NCBI GenBank assembly: GCA_031772625.1
Contig: CM062818.1
Coordinates: forward strand, 1,276,630,277 to 1,276,694,276
DNA length: 64,000 nucleotides
Direction of reading: 5' to 3'
Origin: Pinus tabuliformis
Lineage: Eukaryota; Streptophyta; Pinopsida; Pinales; Pinaceae
The translations under genes and the position numbers were made by a program. Positions 45,589 to 56,103 of the stretch are shown one piece after another (positions within the stretch are counted from its first letter, which is position 1; each line of letters starts with the position of its first letter). The notes beneath the pieces were generated by a model. That model was not told the DNA's origin and searched no databases. It saw nothing but the letters and a program-made list of their open reading frames with translations.

Positions 45589-45960
45589 CAGGTCATCATG
45601 GAATTTTCGCTATAACTTTTTTTCTACAATGTTTCAGAAGCTAAAAGAGAAACCCATTTGAGATTAAATCTCTTTGAACCTCGGGTATGAATTTCAGATT
45701 TTTTCTCGCTATATTTTCAGAGATATGATCTGAGGAAGTTAGGGTTTTTGCAAGCTCCAAAATTTCATCTAAAACAGGTCATTGTGGAATTTTCACTATA
45801 ACTATTTCGCTACAAAGTTTCAGAAGCTAAAACAAAAACCCATTTGAGAAGCGATCGGTTTGAACCTCGGCTCAAAATTTCCAATCCTATATCACTATAT
45901 TTTTGGATATATAATCTAAGGAATTTAGGGTTTTTGCAGACCCCCGAATTACATTCCAAA
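45589..45960. repeat. Two 186-bp tandem units in the untranslated leader
   Basis: The word caggtc starts at 45589, 45775 and 45961, exactly 186 bases apart. Each unit holds a gtttcagaagctaaa segment and an agggtttttgca segment. The second family member (from 54035) has one unit. The leader runs on to about 46434 without a gene. Confidence 0.85.
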
Positions 45961-46434
45961 CAGGTCGCCTTGGGAAAATCGTCATAAATTTCGCTCTGAG
46001 CACCCTATTGAATTTTTTTCATAAGAAGTTACAGAAAGAGGAAGGACTGTAGGTTTTTTAGGTATCATTGTCAGAACCTAAGGTTGAAACAGTGACCAGC
46101 GGCATGTCGTACAAGGTAGGTCTACTGAACTAGACTATACTTAGGTCATCGTGAAGATTTGGCATAACTCTTGATTGGAGAATCCAATATTGATCGGACT
46201 TATGTGGTTATAAATATTACTCAGAGGGTTATCGCAAGAAGAAATTTCAGACCTGGAAGATCCAAAATTACAGAGATACATCAGATCCAATATCGAGCTC
46301 CTACAAAGTGAAAAAAGGTGTGTAGTTTTTTTTTTTTTTTTGCATAAGCTTGGTTTGAAAAATTAGTTTGAAGGAATTCAAAGGGCATAGTGAAGAATTA
46401 TTATCGGTAATTGATGCCCTGAAAAAAAAAAAAA

Positions 46435-47541
46435 ATGGAGACACCTAATAAACAACTTAAAAGCTCTAGCATGACTCATGAATAAGAGGAAGCAATACAA
46501 CATGATATATCAAAAGAGACCAAGTGCAACAAATTTCACTCGCACAAAAAGTAACAGAAAATAAGATGGATGGTTTAAAGAAAGACGTAGAAGCTAAGAT
46601 GGATGGTTTAAAGAATAACGTGGAATCTAATATGGATGGTTTAAAGAAAGGCATAGAAGCTAAGATGGACAACGTGGAAGCTAAGATGGATGGCATGGAA
46701 GATAAGATGGATGATTGAAAGAAAGGCATGGAAGATTTGAAGACAGATTTGATAAAGTTTCTACAAGAAATGCTTACTAATAGTGAAAGGGTAGTAAAGG
46801 AAACTCATGATGAGAACAAAGTAAATGTTAATCATGATTTTGTAGACTCTAACGTTGGATAATCGATATGAGGAAGTTTGATGGGAAGGATCCTGGAACA
46901 TGGATACTACAGATGGAGCAATTTTTCGATCTCCATAATGTACAAAACACACAAAAGGTATGCATTGAAACTTTATATTTGGAACCAAATCAGTTTGTAT
47001 GGTACCGATGGCTTTGCTCTCGTAAACAAATTGTCACTTGGGTTATTTTTACGAATGAAATGATAGCACATTATGAGGATACAAAAAGCAACACTTTTTT
47101 TAGCCAATTGATAAATCTCAAACAAAAGGGTTCAATGATGGAGCACATTGAGGACTTCCAAAAATTAAATATAAGGCTAAAAGATATTCGAGAGGAGAAT
47201 AGGATTGATGTGTTCATAAGGACTTTAAAAGATAACATCCAACATGAGGTTCTCTTTTGGGAACCAAATTCATTGGAGAAGGCATTCAGGTTGGCAAGAA
47301 AATGGAAAGAAAAATTATGGCCACAAGGAAGCCTACCACTCACAATCATAAAGATGGAAGTGTTGCTGCCCCTAGCCATCTACAACCTACAAGGTTGACA
47401 CCACAACAATTGGAAGAAAAAAGAGAAAAAGGGTTGTGTTATAGTTGTGATAGCAAATACACTAGAGGTCATAAGTGTGCCGAGAAGAAATTATTTTACA
47501 TAGATTGTGAAGAGGACGAAGAAAAGGAACAAGAAATGTAA
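46435..47541 (+). pseudogene. gag: Chromovirus gag (broken)
   Basis: It starts at ATG 46435 (METPNKQ), with a stop and frame change within 90 bases. A coiled-coil array of 11- and 7-residue units based on AKMDGLKKGVE and AKMDGVE follows (46550-46718). The Gag core runs from MRKFDGKDPGTWILQMEQFF (46868) to SLEKAFRLARK, then after a frame change near 47290 a zinc knuckle CYSCDSKYTRGHKC (about 47440-47480). The parallel element at 55064 aligns throughout and shows the order is original. Confidence 0.85.
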
Positions 47542-47639
47542 AAAGAAGAGGATATACACCAGGAACAACACCTAGAGAAAGAAGAAATGAATCTGACCAT
47601 ATCTTCTAATGCATTGGCTGGAATTACTACTCCTCAAAC

Positions 47640-48230
47640 TATCAAGATAAAATGACATATCAAGAATAAAAAGGTAATATTGTTGATTGATTTAGGAAGC
47701 ACCCATAATTTTATGCATTGTAAGATAACCAAGGAATTGAATTGCTTCCTATATCTAGCACCAGAGTGTCAAGTGATGGTTGCAAGTGAAGGAACCATAA
47801 ATTTCTCAGGAAAGTGCCATAATATCAAGCTATCCATGGGAGAATATGTATTGAATAACCCAATGCTTTCCATTCCAATGGGTGGTGTTGATGTTGTAAT
47901 AGGATTCCAATGGCTACAATCCTTGGGTACAATAGCTTTTAATTTTCAAGAACTTTTCATGAAATTCTCTTCAGAAGGAAAGGAATTTGAATTAATGGGT
48001 ATCACAGAGAAACTGGGAAAGATAATCAGCTCTAACGGAATGACAAATCTTCTAAAGAAAGAACAATGACGCATAATTGCACATTTATGTTCACTAGATG
48101 TTCCCACATCGAAATCATCCATTTCTCCAAATATCCAAAAATTCTTGGACAATCATTCCAAGGTATTTGAGACTCCCAAAGGCCTCCCACCTATTCATGA
48201 TCATGATCATGCTATTAATTTAATTCCAGG
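47640..48230 (+). pseudogene. Chromovirus protease region (broken)
   Basis: VLLIDLGSTHNFMHCKI is the retropepsin motif with Leu in place of the active-site Ser or Thr that follows the Asp. VVIGFQWLQSLGTIAFNF and FMKFSSEGKEFEL follow, as in chromoviral Pol. TGA at 48067-48069 ends the open part; the linker to RT continues in frame. Confidence 0.8.
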
Positions 48231-49470
48231 AAGTGTTCCTCCAAACATCAGGCCTTAAAGATATCCCTATGTCCAAAAGAGTGAAATTGAATGTATGGTT
48301 GCAAAAATGCTAGCGGTTGGTATATTTCAACCTGGTCAAAGTTCTTTCTCTGCTCCAGTAGTATTGGTTCACAAGAATGATGGATCATGGACCATGTGTC
48401 CATATTATAGGGAGATCAACAAGATCACTATTAAAGATAAATTTCTCATTCCTGTCATTGGTGAATTATTGGTTGAATTGCATGGATCAATTTACTTCAC
48501 CAAGTTGGATCTTCGTTCAAGATATCATCAAATTAGAATGAAGACCGAAGACATTCCAAAAACAACATTTAGAACTCATGGGTCATTATGAATTTTTTGT
48601 CATGCCTTTTGGCCTTACTAACGCACCTTCTACATTTCAAGGTTTAATGAATTCCATTTTCAAACCATTCCTTAGAAAATTTGTGTTACTATTTCTTGAT
48701 GATATACTAATCTACAACAAGTCTTAGAAGGATCATGTCCAACATGTTGACATGGTGCTCAAACTATTGGAGGAGAAACATTTATATGCAAAAATATCCA
48801 AATGTTTCTTTGGAGTACAAGAGGTGGAATATTTGGGTCATATTGTATCTCATGAAGGTGTTAAGGTAGACCCTAGAAAAATTAAAAACATTAAGGAATG
48901 GAAAATCCCCACATCCATAAATCATCTACGAGGATTTCTCGGGTTGACAGGGTATTTTCGCAAGTTTTTTAAGAATTACGGGAATAGCAGCACCTCTAAC
49001 AACATTATTGAAGAAAGATGCATTTTCATGGACTCCAGAAGTAACAAAGGCCTTTGAATATCTTAAAGAGGAAATGTGCCAAGTACCAGTCTTAGCTACA
49101 CTGAACTTCACAAAACCTTTATTGTGGAATTTAATGCCTTAGGAAATGGAATTGGTGTTGATTTAATGCAAGAAGAAAGACCCATTGCTTTCGAAAGTCA
49201 TCCAACCAAAGGAAAGTATTTACAAAAAGTTATTTATGAGAAGGAAATGTTGGCAATACTACATGCATTTAAGAAATGGCGAACCTACCTAATGGGAAGA
49301 CACTTCAAGGTAAAAACAGATCATGATAGTCTTAAATACTTCTTAGAACAAATATTATCTTCAGAGGAGCAGCAAAAATGGGTCAAAAAGTTGTTGGGTT
49401 ATGACTTTTAAATCATTTACAAAAAAGGGAAGCAAAATGTTGTGGCAGATGCACTCTCAAGAAAGGGTGA
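48231..49470 (+). pseudogene. Chromovirus reverse transcriptase and RNase H (broken)
   Basis: RT motifs in order: FSAPVVLVHKNDGSW, KLDLRSRYHQI (usually SGYHQI), [13 protein letters not shown] and the catalytic FLDDILIY near 48690-48715. A frame change lies near 48590, and TAG follows YNKS where Trp is usual. Two compensating shifts lie near 48978 and 49119. RNase H reads VEFNALGNGIG (Asn in place of the catalytic Asp of the DAS motif) and KTDHDSLKYF; VADALSRK closes the domain near 49440. Confidence 0.88.
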
Positions 49471-50565
49471 GGATGTGGAAGCATTTCTTTGTGCCATTTC
49501 TATTATCCAACCAGATTGGATAAATGAAGTAAGGGATGAATGGAAGAATGATGAGGAAGTGTGGGAACTCATTCAAAAGATACAACATGATCCCAGTACA
49601 TCTGCTACAATTAGCTGGGAAAATGATTCATTATGGTACAAGGATCGCTTATACCTATGTAAGAATTCCCAATTCAAACAAAAGATTCTTATGGAATTAC
49701 ACACCTCTCCCTTAGGAGGACACTCAGGATTTCTAAAAACCTACCACAGGGTTAAGAAGGATTTTTTTGGGATGGCCTTAAATCAGATATTCAAAAGTTT
49801 GTGGCGGAATGTTTGGTTTGCCAACAAAATAAAGATGAAACAATTAAGACCCCAGGACTATTAAAACCTTTATCCATTACAAGCCAACGTTGGGAGGAGG
49901 TTTCAATGGATTTTATCACAGGTTTACCCAAGTCCGAAGGAAAAAGTGTTATTATGGTGGTAGTTGACAGACTTACCAAGTATGCACACTCTTTTGCATT
50001 ATCTCATCCATTTAAAGCGAGTACAATTTCGACTGCCTTTATGTAAACAATTCAAAAGCTACATGGAAACCCAAAGATTATTGTAAGTGACAGAGATCCC
50101 ATTTTCACTGGAAATTTTTGGACAGAATTATTTTCTTGTCTTAGTACTCAGTTAGCTCATAGCTCATCTTATCATCCTCAATCTGATGGGAAAAATGAGA
50201 AAGTAAACAAATGTTTGGAAGGATATCTTCGTTGCTTTGTATCTGATAAACAGACACACTGGGTCAAATGGTTAACTTTAGCTAAATGGTGGTATAACAC
50301 TTCCTTCCATATTGCAACAAAAATGAAGCCTTTTATGGCACTTTATGGATATCATCCACCATCCATCACATCATATTTAAGAGAAAACTCTAAGGTTCAA
50401 GTAGTGGAAGATCACATCGAGCATCAACAACAAGTTCTCCAACTCTTAAAGGATAACCTCACATTGGCGCAAAATAGAATGAAACAACAGGTAGATCAAC
50501 ATCGAAGCGAAATAAGTTTTGATGTAGGTGATTGGGTATTCCTACGGCTACAACCATATAAATAA
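49471..50565 (+). pseudogene. Chromovirus integrase (broken)
   Basis: The N-terminal zinc-binding part reads HTSPLGGHSGF and, after a frame change near 49790, CLVCQQNK. The core has MDFITGLPKS, VSDRDPIF and SDGKNEKVN; the second Asp and the Glu are 35 residues apart, so the DDE triad is complete. TAA at 50044-50046 breaks the core, and another stop at 50563-50565 precedes the tail. Confidence 0.88.
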
Positions 50566-50943
50566 ATGTCCCTCAAACAAGCTAAGAAAGATAATAATTT
50601 ATCACCAAAGTATTATGGTCCATACAAGGTGTTGCAAAAGATAGGTACTATGGCATACAAATTGGAGCTCCTTGCAGCTTCTCGAGTGCACCCAGTTTTC
50701 CATGTTTCATGCTTAAAGAAGGTTATAGGTGAGAAGCTTTCAGTTCAAACAATATTGCCAGAACTTGATGAGGAAGGCAAAATCATATTGGAACCTAAAG
50801 CAGTCAAAGAAACAAGAACTCGACAGCTACGAAATCAATCAATTTTAGAGTATCTCATCAAGTGGAAGAACTTACTCGTTGAAGATTCCACATGGGAGGA
50901 TGAGAATTTTATACAGAAGCATCCAGAACTACTCAAGCATTGA
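50566..50943 (+). pseudogene. Chromovirus integrase tail with chromodomain
   Basis: GPY/F module (KYYGPYKVLQKIGTMAYKLEL), RVHPVFHVSCLKK, then a chromodomain (EYLIKWKNLLVEDSTWEDE...HPEL). Chromodomains tether integration to histone-marked chromatin in this clade. TGA ends it at 50941-50943; the polypurine tract aggagagggg at 50961-50970 and the 3' LTR follow directly. Confidence 0.88.
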
Positions 50944-50972
50944 GGACAACACTTTTTTGAAGGAGAGGGGCA

Positions 50973-51305
50973 TGTTAGGTCCCTATAATACCAGTGATTC
51001 CCCCATTACTATTGTCGTTGTATGCCATATTGTTATTGTTGTACCCTTATTGTCCCCATATTGTTATTATTGTGCCCCATAAAATTCCTATATTGTTATT
51101 TTTTTGCCTTTATATTATTATTGTTAGGTCATCTTGGTTATATTGTGATCGCTTAGACTCCTATATATAGAAAGGAGGTTTTGTCATTTGAATCATCAAA
51201 GAATTGTTCATTTTTGTAATGTAAAGGAGGTTGCCCCTTCAAAGAGGCTGAATTCTAAGGCGTTGACCTATCTTTTCTATCTTTTTGTGAGCTGGTTTCA
51301 TAACA
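50973..51305 (+). repeat. 3' LTR of chromovirus
   Basis: TGTTAGG...CATAACA, 333 bases, preceded by a purine-rich tract. TATA box at 51161-51170. Confidence 0.9.
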
Positions 51306-51309
51306 ATCT

Positions 51310-51720
51310 TGTCTTAATACGAACCAGCGATCCCTATCCAACACATCTGGGTAAAAAAAAACCTAGTTCTAGTGTTTTGGGAAAACATAAGGATCCTTAT
51401 CTTCATGACACATCTTTCTAGAGTTGATAGATATCAACCCACTATCATGATCTTATTTTACATTTTTCTGATCAAAAGTGTCCCACCTCTTGCACCTAAA
51501 AATAACACATTGGAATGAAGATAATTCCACTTGAATTATCTCTTGTATCTTTTCAATGTAACCTAACATCCCCTTTATTAGGTTTTGATCATGTTGGCTA
51601 ACATGACTAGATTGGTCGAACTTGACTTCCACTCCACAATATTGCGTCATGCATCCATCATAAACATCCTCCGTGTGAAAATGATGTCCATATTCCCACA
51701 TATATGGGAACAAATGAACC
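51310..51720 (-). pseudogene. CACTA (En/Spm) TNP2-associated DUF4216-like fragment
   Basis: On the minus strand GHHFHTEDVYDGCMTQYCGVEV, then YIEKIQEIIQVEL and CVIFRCKRWDTFD, then past a stop CHEDKDPYVFPKH and VLDRDRWFVLRQD. The order of FHT, TQ-GV, Y-G-I-EI, LFRC-W, PYVF and D--W--VLR is that of the plant DUF4216 domain found with CACTA transposases. A tatag acceptor-like site lies at its upstream end, with a possible previous exon near 51850-51930. The sequence stops at the chromovirus LTR (51305), so the retroelement probably split this gene. Confidence 0.55.
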
Positions 51721-51999
51721 TATAAAAAATGAAAAATTCATAGCGCCATGAGTCTAATAACCCAAACACAATTAAAAATGTAAAATATATATAGTTGTTA
51801 CAATTCAAAGGTGTAGTATGAAGTTAAAAATGTATAGAAAGAGATTATAATTACCGAGTTGTTGCACCAAATCCATATGTTTAGTGTTGTATGTTTTAAC
51901 CTTGTACAGAAGTTACCTACATATGAATTCTAAAAAATAGAAAATAAATAATGGTGGGAGCATAACACATAAAACAAATATACACAAAGATTTTCCCCT

Positions 52000-52400
52000 G
52001 GATCCCAAAACTGGGACTACCAGATTGATTTTTTATTATTTTCCTTTCAATGTTACAATACATATATATACATGCCGAAGCATCCATAAACCCCAATCCA
52101 TTAACCCTAGATTATAACATAACCGTAGTTCCCTTGACTAGATCTATAAAATACAATGGACCAAAAACCATCGCACTCAAAATCATGTGCGAAATCCATG
52201 CACAAAACCATAGGTAGGTTCACCCACCTAATATAGTTGCCAAAAAAAAATTCCCTAGGGCATTGTCCCAAACCCCATAGAGGGGTGCTACCACCCCCCT
52301 CAAACCCCCAGATGGGGGGGGCTTCGGCCCCACCTGTGATCCCCCCCTGCGTCTGGCGCAACGAAGGTACCTCTCTACCCCCCTCTAACACAACTCAACA
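52000..52400 (-). mobile_element. Copia 3' LTR (left end not resolved)
   Basis: The right end is TGTTGAGTTGTG on the minus strand at 52400, directly after the purine tract caagtgggagaa (52401-52412), the usual copia PPT-LTR boundary. The LTR has a GC-rich cluster (52260-52350) with G-runs on the element's sense strand and a perfect hairpin at 52318-52331. The left end lies somewhere near 52000. The open frame across it is a by-product of the GC-rich DNA. Confidence 0.6.
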
Positions 52401-52412
52401 TTCTCCCACTTG

Positions 52413-54034
52413 TTTTCTTTCCACATGAGACCACATGAGATCTTAGTCATTAATACAACCCTGCAACGCCCATTGTTTCTCCACACCAAGGGAAATTCTT
52501 AGTGCTCACAGACTTTGTGAATGCATCTGCAGTATTCATCAAAGTGTCCACCTTTGTCAGCAACACCTTTTGTCTTCTACCATATCCCTCACAAAGTGAT
52601 ACTGAACATCAATGTGCTTTCTCTTTAAATGATAAGCAGGGTTCTTTGCCAAGAAAATTGCACTTTGGCTATCACAGTATATCCTTATAACTCATTGTAC
52701 TAACCCCATACTTGAACACAATCTCTGCAACTAAACTGCTTTCTTGCTTGCATGAGTGGCTGCCATGTATTCTGCCTCTGTAGTTGAAAGTGCCACTACA
52801 TATTGTCTCTTACTCATCCACCTAACTGCACCTCCAAAAAGGTTATATACATATCCACTTGTAGATCTTCTCTGATCTAGATCTCCAGCCCAGTCTGAAT
52901 CAATAAAGCCATGGATGTCCAAAACTCTGTCCAATTCTTATCTTCCTTGGTAGCACAAACCATAATCAATAGTGCCACACAAATACTTGAAAAGCCGCTT
53001 CACTACTCTCCAATGTTCTTTCCCTGGTTTGGACATAAACTTTATCAATACTCCCATTGCATGTGCACTGTCTGGTCTAGTACAGACTATTGCATACATT
53101 AGACTACCGATTGCACTTGCATATGGAACATGGGACATGTATTCTTCCTCTTCTTGTGTCTTGGGACTATTCAACAGATAACTTTACACCTACAGGAATA
53201 GGAACCTTCACCGATTTACTATCCTGCATATTAAACCTCTGCAATATTGTCTCAACATACTTCCTCTGGTTTAACCATAGCTTCCTCTTTACCCGATCTC
53301 ACTTAATTTCCATGCCCAAAATATAGTTTGCAATACCAAGATATTTCATGTCGAATTTGGAGGACAATTGGGTCTTCAAATCTTGGATAATTTCTTTGCC
53401 ATTTCCAACCAGCAACATACCATCCACATATAAGACCAGATAAATAACACGGTCACCAATTAATTTAAAATACACACAATGATATGCTTTTCTTATGGTG
53501 AAGCCAAGTCCCCATATAAATGTATCAAATTTCTTATACCACATCCTTGGTGACTTTTTTAACCCATACAAAGACTTTTTTAACTTGCATACCAGTTCTT
53601 TCTTACCCTTCACCGCAAAGCCTTCAAGTTGATTCATGTAGATCTCTTCTTCCAAATCCCTATGAAGAAATGTTGTCTTCACATCCATTTGTTCTACCTC
53701 AAAATCAAAAGAAACATCAACAGATAAAAGTAATCTAATAGAAGCTACCTTAGCAACAAGAGAAAAAATATCACCAAAATCAATTCCCGACACCTGGGAA
53801 TAACCTTTTTCTACCAACTGAGCTTTGCATTTCTCCACCTTTCCTTCTGCATTCATCTTCTTCTTGAACACCCATTTGCTGCCAATGGTTTTCCTTCTAG
53901 TCAGCAACTCCACTAGATCCCATGCCTCATTTTTGTGCAAATATGTCATTTCATCAACCATGGCCTCTTTCTAGAGTTTCCATCCTCTGAATCTACTGCT
54001 TCCTTCACAATTCTGGGACCATCGTCAGTAATAG
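52413..54034 (-). pseudogene. Copia retrotransposon RT and RNase H (3' part, broken)
   Basis: RT from 53961: EMTYLHKNEAWDLVEL, GSKWVFKKKMNAEGK, LDVKTTFLH-type segment, GLKKSPRMWY and the catalytic motif as YVDGM, with Gly in place of the second Asp. After a frame change (about 53175-53298) come TRPDSAHAMG, then FIDSDWAGDLDQRRSTSGYV and ALSTTEAEYMAA (RNase H), a TAG where Trp is usual, then YCDSQSAIFLAKNPAYH and KHIDVQYHFVRD. The upstream coding part is cut at 54034 by a chromovirus LTR. Non-functional. Confidence 0.9.
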
Positions 54035-56103
54035 TGTTAGGTCCCTATAATATTAGTGATTTACCCATTACTATTATCATTGTATCCCTTATTGTTATTG
54101 TTGTGCCCCTATTGTCCCCATATTGTTATTATTAAGCCCCATACAATCCCACTATTCTTATTTTTATGCCTTTATATTATTATTGTTAGGTCGGCTTTGG
54201 TTATATTGTAATCATTTAGACTCCTATATATAAAAAGGAGGTTTTGTCATTTGAATCATCGAAGAATTGTTCATTTGTGTAATGTAAAGGAGGTTGTCCC
54301 CTTGAAGAGGCTTATTTCTAAGGTGTTGATCTATCTTTTCTATCTTTTTGTGAGTTGGTTTCATAACATTTGGTATCAAAACTTTGGATTCTAAGCTTTT
54401 ATGACTCCAAATAGGTCATCGTGGAATTTTTGTTGTAATGTTTTTGCTACAAAGTTTCAGAAGCTAAAAAAAACCCATTTGATACTGAATCAGTCGAAAC
54501 TTCTGGCCTGAATTTCAAATCTTATCTCACTATATTTTCGGATATATAATCTGAGGAAGTTAGGGTTTTTGCAGACCCCTGAATTACATTCCAAACAGAT
54601 GACCTTGGGAAAATCATCATAACGTTCGCTCTGCGCATCAGAATGAATTTGTGTAAGAATTTACAGAAAGAGGACGGACTGTAGTTTTTTTTGGTGTCAT
54701 TTTCAAAACCTAAGGGTGAAACAGTGACCCATGGCATGTCGTACAAGTTCGCTCTACTGAACCAGTCTATACTCAGGTTATCGTGGGAGACTTGGCATAA
54801 ATTTTCATGGGAGAATCCAATCTTGATCATACTTGTGGGGTTAGAAAGATTAGTCAAAGTGTTACCACAGGAAGAAATTTCAAACCTTGGATATCCAAAA
54901 TTACAGAGATACATTAGATTCAATATCGAGCTCCTACAAAGTGAAAAAATGTGTCTAGTTTTTTTTAATTTTTGCATAAGCTTGGTTTGAACAATTAATT
55001 TGAAGGAATTCAAAGGGCATAGTGAAACATTATTATTGGTAATTTATGCCTCGAAGAAATAAAATGGAAACACCTAGTAAGCAACCTGAAATCTCTAGCA
55101 TGACTCATGAAGAAGATGAAGAAATGCAACATCATATGTCAAAATTATGAGACCAAGTGCAGCAAATTTCACTCGCACAAAAAGTAACAGAAGCTAAGAT
55201 GGATGGTTTAAAGAAAGGCGTAGAAGCTAAGATGGATGGCATAGAAGCTAAGATGGATGGCGTAGAAGCTAAGATGGATGGCTTAAAGAAAGGCGTAGAA
55301 GCTAATATGGATGGCGTAGAAGCTAAGATGGATGGCTTAAAGAAAGGCATGGATATTTGAAGACAGATTTGACAAAGTTTCTACAAGAAATGCTTATTAA
55401 TAGTGAAAGGGTAGTAAAGGAAACTCATGATGAGAACAAAATAAATTTTAATCATGATTTCATAGACTCTAACATTGGATCAAAGAACCACCATGTTCCA
55501 AAGATCGATATGAGGAAGTTTGATGACAAGGATCCCAGAACATGGATATTAAAGATGGAGCAATTTTTCAATCTCCATAATGTGCAAAACACACAAAAGG
55601 TACGCATTGCAACTTTATATTTGGAACCAAATCAATTTGTATGGTATCGATGGCTTTGCTCTCGTAAACAAATTGTCACTTGGGTTATTTTTACGAATGA
55701 AATGATATCACATTATGAGGATACAAAAAACAACGCTTTTTTTAGCCAATTGAAAAATCTCAAACAAAAGGGTTCAATGATGGACCACATTGAGGACTTA
55801 CAACAATTGAATATAAGGGCAAGAGATATTCTAGAAGAGCATAGGATTAATGTGTTCATAGGGACTTTAAAAGATAACATCCAACATGAGGTTTTCCTTT
55901 GGGAACCAAATTCATTGGAGAAGGCATTTAGGTTGGCAAGAAAAATGGAAAGCAAAATTATAGCAACAAGGAAGCCTACCACTCACAATCATAAAGATGG
56001 AAGTGTTGCTGCCCCTAGCCATCCACAACCTACAAGGTTGACACCACAACAATTGGAAGAAAAAAGAGAAAAAGGGATTTGTTAGAGTTGTGATAGCAAA
56101 TAC
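54035..56103 (+). mobile_element. Second chromovirus of the same family: 5' LTR, leader and gag, truncated
   Basis: LTR 54035-54368 (TGTTAGG...CATAACA), primer site at 54371-54382 with changes (tggtatcaaaac in place of tggtatcagagc), a leader with one copy of the 186-bp unit, and part of gag; then similarity to the first element stops at 56103. It interrupts the copia coding region at its left end, so it is the younger of the two. Confidence 0.88.
55064..56103 (+). pseudogene. gag: Gag fragment of the second chromovirus
   Basis: ATG at 55064, METPSKQPEISSMTHEEDE; a TGA near 55150; then a coiled-coil array of units 11, 7, 7, 11, 7 and 11 residues long. A one-base deletion near 55349 (ggatattt versus ggaagattt in the first element) shifts the frame. 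The Gag core (MRKFDDKDPRTWILKMEQFF to FRLARKMESK) then reads openly to TAG at 56083-56085, where the first element has TAT (knuckle Tyr). It ends within the zinc knuckle. Confidence 0.85.

Larger units (their letters stand above)
45213..51305 (+). mobile_element. Chromovirus (Ty3/gypsy with chromodomain), full-length but decayed
   Basis: A 6.1-kb element with 333-bp LTRs at both ends, a Met-type primer site, gag, protease, RT, RNase H, integrase and a C-terminal chromodomain. Short LTRs and small size fit the Reina-like end of plant chromoviruses, but the clade is not proven. Many stops and at least five frame changes inactivate it. The LTRs differ at about 30 of 333 positions by eye. The flanking five bases (gtcat and atctt) do not match, so no target-site duplication is seen. 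Confidence 0.9.

Noticed and set aside
52107-52391. 94-codon minus-strand frame rich in Gly
   Set aside because: Lies in the copia LTR and comes from its G-runs.
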